Program-made: the position numbers and the translations under genes
Shown here: one piece after another, positions 58,247-64,000 of the stretch
Layout of the letters: every line of letters starts with the position of its first letter
How positions within the stretch are numbered: position 1 is the stretch's first letter
Assembly: GCA_020746105.1 (NCBI GenBank)
Contig: CM036618.1
Coordinates: 7,448,501 to 7,512,500, forward strand
Source: Trogon surrucura
Lineage: Eukaryota; Chordata; Aves; Trogoniformes; Trogonidae
DNA length: 64,000 nucleotides
Direction of reading: 5' to 3'
Notes under the pieces: model-generated
The model's database searches: none
What the model was told of the DNA's origin: nothing
What the model saw: the letters and a program-made list of their open reading frames with translations, nothing else

Positions 58247-60770
58247 GTGAGCGCGGCGGGGAAGGGCAGCCTCGGCGGGAGGCGGCGGGGCTGGGCTGGG
58301 CTGGCCCCCTCTTCCCGCTTCCCCCCGCGGGCCGCCTCCTCCGCCCTTTGTCTGTGGGGGGGGAGGGCGTGGACCCGGGCTAATCAGCCCCCAAAGTCCC
58401 TCGGGGAGGAGGGAGCGTTGCCGGTACCCGGCGGCGGGCACAGGCGGGGGGACCGGAGGAGCTGCCGCGGGTGCGCGGGCCCGGCGGGCGGGAGCTGGCG
58501 GCGGCAGGTGCCCGCAGGTGCTTGGGTAAAGCGCCTCCTCCTCGGCTGGACCGGGGAGAGGCCGGGGCAGCTCCCTCCTGCCCGGCCTGGCCTGGGGGTC
58601 AGCGGCGGGGAACCGGGGCGGGAGGAGGCCGGGGTGCAGCGCCGGGAGTTACGCGGGTTTCGGCGGGGCGAGGGGTTTTTACAGGCTTGGAGCGATCGCT
58701 GCTCGGAGGGAGTTTGGCTGGAGTGGCTTACTGAAGAGTAAAAAAGTTTTTCTCATTAAATCCAGCCCTTTGGCCTTATTTTTTCGTGCTGCTTGAGTTG
58801 TGTCTTCACCCATGTCCTCTTCCCCAAGGTGTTGGCTTAAAAAAACCCAACAAACGAGCAAGTGTAGAACGGCTCGAAGTATTCCCGTTTTCATAGTGTG
58901 CCAGTTCAGGATCGGGCTTGGAACGGTCGGTTGTGCTGGGTCTGGTTTCTAACGTAAGAGCGTCCGCGTGGGGAAGTACGAAAGAGTGGCTTAAACACCG
59001 CTCTCTGGGGTCCTCTTTCCTTTTACAGAGTTTCCCCCCAAAAGGCCCATTGACTGTTTTGCCTGTCTCTGTCCGTGTCACATCCCTGGCTCTGCCGTCC
59101 TGCGTAACATCAGCTGCCCCATGCGCTTGTGGAGGGCTCTGCGCAAGAGTCCCGTGGCGGCAGCTTTCCTGTGCCAACGTGCTATGTTTGGGCGTGATTT
59201 AAGCTTTTTAAGTTGAAGGATACCTGGGTTTTGGATAGCTTTGCTTCCTGCACCTCGTGGATAAGAAGAAGGGAAGAGTTGCATGGTGCGCGGATCAGAT
59301 GCGCGCTCCTCCTGACTCGTGTTCCTCCTGGTTACAAACACGTGCTGTCAGTGTTTTTGTGTTGGTGAAAGTTGTCTTACGTGATCAAAGCACCCTCAAA
59401 ATGAAGTCGGAAGAGATAAAGTGAAATCAGTGTCTTAAAAAGCGTCAAAAAATCAGAACCTGTGATTGTTCATAGGTCAGAATTACTATTTCTTTCTTTT
59501 TAGGCTGCATTGTCTTGCTTGAAAGTGAGACTTGTGTATCCAGGTCATTGCCTGTGATGGTAGTTCCTAAGCATAAAGGTTTAGTGTTTTAATTAAACAT
59601 TTTGAACTCAGACTGTGTAATACTGAAATATGAGATATCTGATGATTTATGTACGGTGGGTCTGAGTTATTAAAATTATTAATATACAGTTAGGAGCACT
59701 GTATGAGACAGTTAATAAAGAACTGAATCTAATTAACGATTGATGATTACTGTATGATGTCTTATGTATTTTTCCCTTACCTTTTCCTCAGTGTAACTTC
59801 TTTCTCTGCCTCTTCTGATTATAGTAGTGAGCATGTTATTACTGCTCAAGAGGCGAATGAATTGAGTGAGTGCACATACTCTGTGTCAAGTATTGTTATT
59901 ACACGGCTTGTTATAACCATAACAATTTATGTGCATGTGCAGTTATAATATTGCAGCTGCCAGAATGCTGGCAAACCTCTATAAATGATTGCAGGATGAT
60001 CCCAGAGCCTTTTAAATCAGTTTTCTATGAAGGCGCTGTCCTTTAATCTGTTTTTTGTTGTGACTGAAAGTGTGGAGGAAGGTACAATAAAACATCCCTA
60101 AAAGTAAGAATGGAGCTTTCACTGCACTCACTATGTTTAATGATGGCCTCACATTTACCTCTAGAAGTCATTATTTGATTATTTTTTCTCTGATGTCATA
60201 GAAGCGTTTTGATTGGAAAAGACCTTTACGTGGTAGAGCTGGCTCTTGATAAGAGGTTGTTTGTCTTTTGTGTCAGTTTACGGAAGAGATTTTACATGTA
60301 AGAGATGGCTTAGGGAGGGGACCATTAAAGTATCAGTTTGACAAGCTCGAGTTTCTGAGATTTATGGAGAAGTAAGAACAGGGCAGTATGACTCTGGAGG
60401 AACCAAAAGGAGAAATACAAAATGCCTGGAACAGGTTCTTTTATGTTCTTGTAGTAGCTGGAAATTAATGTTGCAAGAGCATGTGTCGTTCAGGCGCTTG
60501 AAGGGTGGAAAAGAGGATGTTATCAGAGACGACACATGCTAAAGCGTGTAAAGTTACTGGTGATGCCCAGTGACTTGCCTGAGGTTCATCGTTATAATTC
60601 TTGGTCTTCTGCACTAGATTAATCATGTGGATTTGGTATCTGGCTTAACGAAAAGAGAAATAGATTAAAGGAGAAAAAAGTTTATTTGATCGAATTATCT
60701 TTTTACTGTCTTGGGTTGAGATCTGCTTAAAGTGAGGTAAGAGTTCCATGTAATGCTTCGTTGTAACATC
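58247..60770 (+). other. probable first intron, 5' part
   Basis: CpG content falls off after about 58,700, then AT-rich DNA. A good acceptor (TTTCTTTCTTTTTAG) ends at 59503; see findings. A faint CR1-like remnant (GTCATAGAAGCG, ATTGGAAAAGACCTTTA) lies at about 60198-60235. Confidence 0.4.
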
Positions 60771-61113
60771 TCATAGAATCACAGAGTGGCCTAGGCTGGA
60801 AGGGACCTTAGAGATCATCTAATCCAACCTCCCTGCCATGGGCAGGGACGCCTCTCAACTAGACCAGGTTGCTCAAGGCCTCATCCAGCCTGGCCTTGAA
60901 CATCTCCAGGGAGGGGCATCCACAGCTTCCCTGGACAATATATTCCGGAGTGTTGCCACCCTACCCTCGTACTGTAAAATTTCTTTGTAAGATCCAATCT
61001 AAATCTATCTTCCTTTAACTTAAATCCATTTCCCTTTGCCCTACTGGTGGACACTTTTGTAAAAAGTCCCTTCCCAGGCTTCCTGTAGGTTCCCTTCAGG
61101 TATTGGAAGGCAG
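60771..61113 (-). repeat. CR1 LINE 3' fragment
   Basis: Minus-strand CR1 closely similar to the 49.0 kb copy: TCATAGAATCACAGAGTGG, GGCTGGAAGGGACCTTAGAG, GGGCAGGGACGCCTCTCAAC, ending at TTCCCTTCAGGTATTGGAAG. Confidence 0.93.
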
Positions 61114-63235
61114 TTTTCTGTCTGCTTTACTTCTATACCTCAATAACAGATACTTTTTCGTAATTATAGCTGAGAAATTGACTGTACGACTTGCACATTA
61201 ACAGGAAGATTGAGCTAAATTTGCCGTATCCAACTAATTGGCTTCACAACTAAGAACGAAATATTCCGGTAACAGTTGATAAATCGCTACAGCGATACCC
61301 TGAAATCAATCGACTGGACTTCTGTCAGTATCTTCTTAGCAATATGCATTTCCTGTCCTCCACCTTTTTTCCTCCACCTTTTTTTTCTTTTAAGTTTAAA
61401 CAAATTTTGCAAACTTTGATTTGTGATTCCTATGAGTTAGTACATTTGAATTTGCTGCATTTCACCTTTAGCAAAATTTATAATTTTAAAATACTTTAAG
61501 AAGCTAGACACGCTTCTTCATTGCTAACAAAATGAGTATAAATGTATGTAAATACATTTGGTCTCCAGAAACTATTTAGTAAGTTTATTGAACATTAAAC
61601 TTGTGTGAAGCCTTTTGCTTTCTTCACCATGTCGGCAACAGAAAAAAAAATCCAGAAGGTTTTTGTAAGCAGACTGAATATTTTTAACGTATTGTCACGG
61701 GAACAGTGACAAGTTGCTTCAGTATTCACTAGTAGTGTTACAAAAACTGATTAAAACATTACTTCAAGATTTGTTCTGTGATTTAAAACCTAAAGCAACA
61801 CAATAACATCTCCCCTCTCAAATCCACTCGAAACATCCGCAAACAAATGGTCTAGGATAGATGAAATGTCCTTCTGCTCATATCTTTATAAAGACATATA
61901 TAAGATCTGATGTTTTCTTGGACTTTATTCACAGTAAACTACTGAAAAATAAAATTAATTGATCAGAATTACAAGTTATTGCAAGCCTTCTGTACCAGGG
62001 TACTAGCAAGGGTGAGCAAATTGCTTTCTTATTATAATTTTCTTTCTTCTAGAATAAAAACTATAAGGGAAGGTGATGGAAAGTTGACATCTGGAAGAGA
62101 AGGGTCTAAGCTACAGGGAAACCAAATTACAGTAATTGTGAAAAGCTGATGGATTCTGGGCTTGAGTCAAGGTAGAGGAGAAATCCCATCAAAAGGTGCT
62201 AGAGATTCTGTCAGCTCTGCTCTTGCATTTTTTGTTTTTCCAAGAATGTAAGAGCTGCTGTGCTGAGAGGCCTGTCGGTGGGGCAGGTAGGGAGGAAAAG
62301 GATACGGAAAGCAGGTGCGTTATGGCAAGTTTATTATTGATAATAATTATTATTAATTTACAGACTTGCTCAAAGGTGTTTGTAGTTTCAGCAGACCTTT
62401 TTTATAGGTAGGGATGGACCATCAGGGACTTATACAAAGGGTGACAAAGAGGAATGTGGCTCTTGCGCTCCACAGCCACCTGCTAAAAAAAGCATGAATT
62501 GGAGCGTGTCTGTGAAAGACATCCTTTCAGCATGAAGTTTTTTCCCCAAATTGCTGTTTGTTCTGCTCAACTCCTTTGTATTTTTGAGAAATGGTGGTTG
62601 ATAGGTTGGGGCTTCAGACTGAGAGGTCTCTCTCCATCTACTTTCCTCGTTTGCCAACCATTCTCAGTGCTGATCAGCTTTACTAGATAGTTATTTTAAT
62701 TTTTATAGCACTTCCATTTTGTTACCGAGAGTTGCTCAGGACTGTGTATGTGTTATGCAGAAGTGTAATTATATTTGCTTTCTTGGTTTCTTTGTTTTTT
62801 TTCCTAACAGTTCTTAGAGCTTTTGTTTCAGCTAGAGAGGATACTTACTTCTGAGTCTCTTTCACCTTCACTGACCTCCTTCCCTCTGTTATCTGCCTCT
62901 GTTAACTTTTTTTTTTTTTTTTGTCCCCTAGTGGATTTTTTTTTTTACATGAACTCAGGAAACATGTGCTCGGGCACGCTGTACTGTCTGGGGCTGAGCG
63001 AGGCGACTGCTTCGTGCGTCCTGCTCTGACTGTCAGCTCTCTGCTCTTCCCATCCATTTTACTTCCTCGGAGATGCTGTCACACATGGTTGCTGGTCTGA
63101 TATTTCCCTTACCCAATTTCGTAAGAATTATTTGTTAGGAAAGAGCAGCAATGAAAGTGCTTGAGGTGACTTAGGTCGTCTTGACGGAAGGGGGTAGGTT
63201 GATCAGTTGAGATTCATTGCTAATGGGTCTGGGTT
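61114..63235. other. probable intron continuation; no exon fixed
   Basis: AT-rich. Two strong polypyrimidine-AG acceptor-like sites end at 62810 (TTTTTTTTCCTAACAG) and at about 62930 (T17 then GTCCCCTAG). Joined in phase to the ATGG start, both reach a stop within about 15 to 33 codons, and neither has a clear donor. Confidence 0.4.
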
Positions 63236-64000
63236 GTAGCAACTTCTGGCAGCGGGGATGGAGCCACCACCACCTCTCTGGGTAACCTGTTACAGTATTT
63301 CACCAGCCTCATTGTAAAGAGGGTTTTCCTAACATCTAATTTAAATCTACCCTGCTCTACTTTAAAACTGTTGCCTCTTGTTCTGTTGCTACATTCCCTG
63401 ATAAAGTGTCCCTCCCCATCTTTTCTGTAGCCCCCTATAAGTACATCGAGGCTGCTATAAGGTCTTCCCAGAACCTTCTCTTCTCCAGACTGAAGAACTG
63501 TAACTCTCAGCCTGTGTTCATAGAAGAAGTGCTCCAGCACTTTGATCGTTTTGTGGCGGCCTCTGGACGCGCTCCAACAGTTCCATGTCTTTCTTGTGCT
63601 GGGGACCCCATAGGTGGACACAGAACTGCAGGTGGGGTCTCACCAGAGGGATTGAATCACCTCCTTTGACCTCCTGGCCACGCTTCTTTTGATGCAGCCC
63701 AGGACAGGATTGCCTTTCTGAGCTGTGAGCACCCGTTACTGCACCATACTCAGTTTTTCTTCTCCTAGCACCCCAAGTTCTTCTTGGCAGGGCTGCTGTC
63801 AATCTACTCATGGCCCAGCCTGTGTTTGTGCCTGGGACCGCCCTGACCTGGGTGCAAGATCTTTTATTTCACCTTGTTGAAGTGCCTGAGGTTTGCACAA
63901 GCTCACCTCTCGAGCCTGTCCAGACCCCTCTGGATGACATCGTTTCTCACCAGCGTGTTGGCCACACCACACAGCTTGGTGTCATCGCCAAACTTATTAA
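63236..64000 (-). repeat. CR1 LINE fragment, runs off the window
   Basis: Minus-strand CR1 lacking its 3' tail: ACCACCTCTCTGGGTAACC, TTCCTAACATCTAATTTAAA, CTCTCGAGCCTGTCCAGACC and CAGCTTGGTGTCATCGCCAA at the window end. The ORF2 frame is broken by indels. It is the longest CR1 by alignment extent together with the 12.8 kb copy. Confidence 0.9.

Noticed and set aside
62823..63029. Candidate exon with Phe-rich frame ending CSGTLYCLGLSEATASCVLL
   Set aside because: The frame runs through a poly(T) tract, has no donor and ends in a stop after joining to the ATGG start; no family recognised.

Overview
This window is bird nuclear DNA. The evidence is about seventeen fragments of CR1 LINEs, the dominant avian retroposon, recognisable by their 3' ends made of ATTCTATG-like octamers; an alpharetrovirus-like endogenous provirus; and long AT-rich intergenic or intronic DNA. 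No bacterial-type operon, tRNA, rRNA or CRISPR array was seen. The exact species cannot be told from the sequence.

Layout. 1-21 kb: gene-poor DNA with CR1 fragments on both strands, one CR1 inserted inside another (15.3-16.5 kb), and LTR-like repeats on the minus strand near 7.6, 8.6 and 9.4 kb. 21,371-28,832: a complete LTR-bounded provirus inserted into a minus-strand CR1, with a 6-bp target duplication and two 402-bp LTRs that read as identical, so it moved recently. 29-57 kb: gene-poor DNA with more CR1 copies. 57.2-57.7 kb: a 13-copy, 40-bp G-rich minisatellite. 57.7-58.7 kb: a CpG island that looks like a plus-strand promoter, with a candidate first exon ending just after an ATG in a good Kozak context. 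58.2-64 kb is probably the first intron of that unidentified gene, with two further CR1 copies.

The provirus is the most unusual object. Its frame is alpharetrovirus-like: a tRNA-Trp primer binding site, a 6-bp duplication, and an Env with an internal fusion peptide and a CX6CC motif. Its inside is a mosaic. It holds a myristoylation-type Gag-like ORF with a coiled coil and two diverged copies of a matrix-like module; two long poly(A) tracts bracketing 276 bp of unidentified DNA; a frameshifted Gag p10/capsid piece; a deletion removing nucleocapsid, protease and reverse transcriptase; an RNase H/integrase piece ended by an early stop; an LTR-like fragment with a strongly foldable segment; a second, different integrase C-terminus; an ATG-less Arg/Cys-rich overlapping frame; and an intact Env whose tail is encoded in the 3' LTR. 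It cannot make its own polymerase. The identical LTRs therefore suggest that the mosaic was copied recently by proteins supplied in trans. The layout (LTR-flanked Gag-like ORF with coiled coil) recalls the chicken ENS-1/ERNI retroviral-like family, but that link is a hypothesis that needs a database search.
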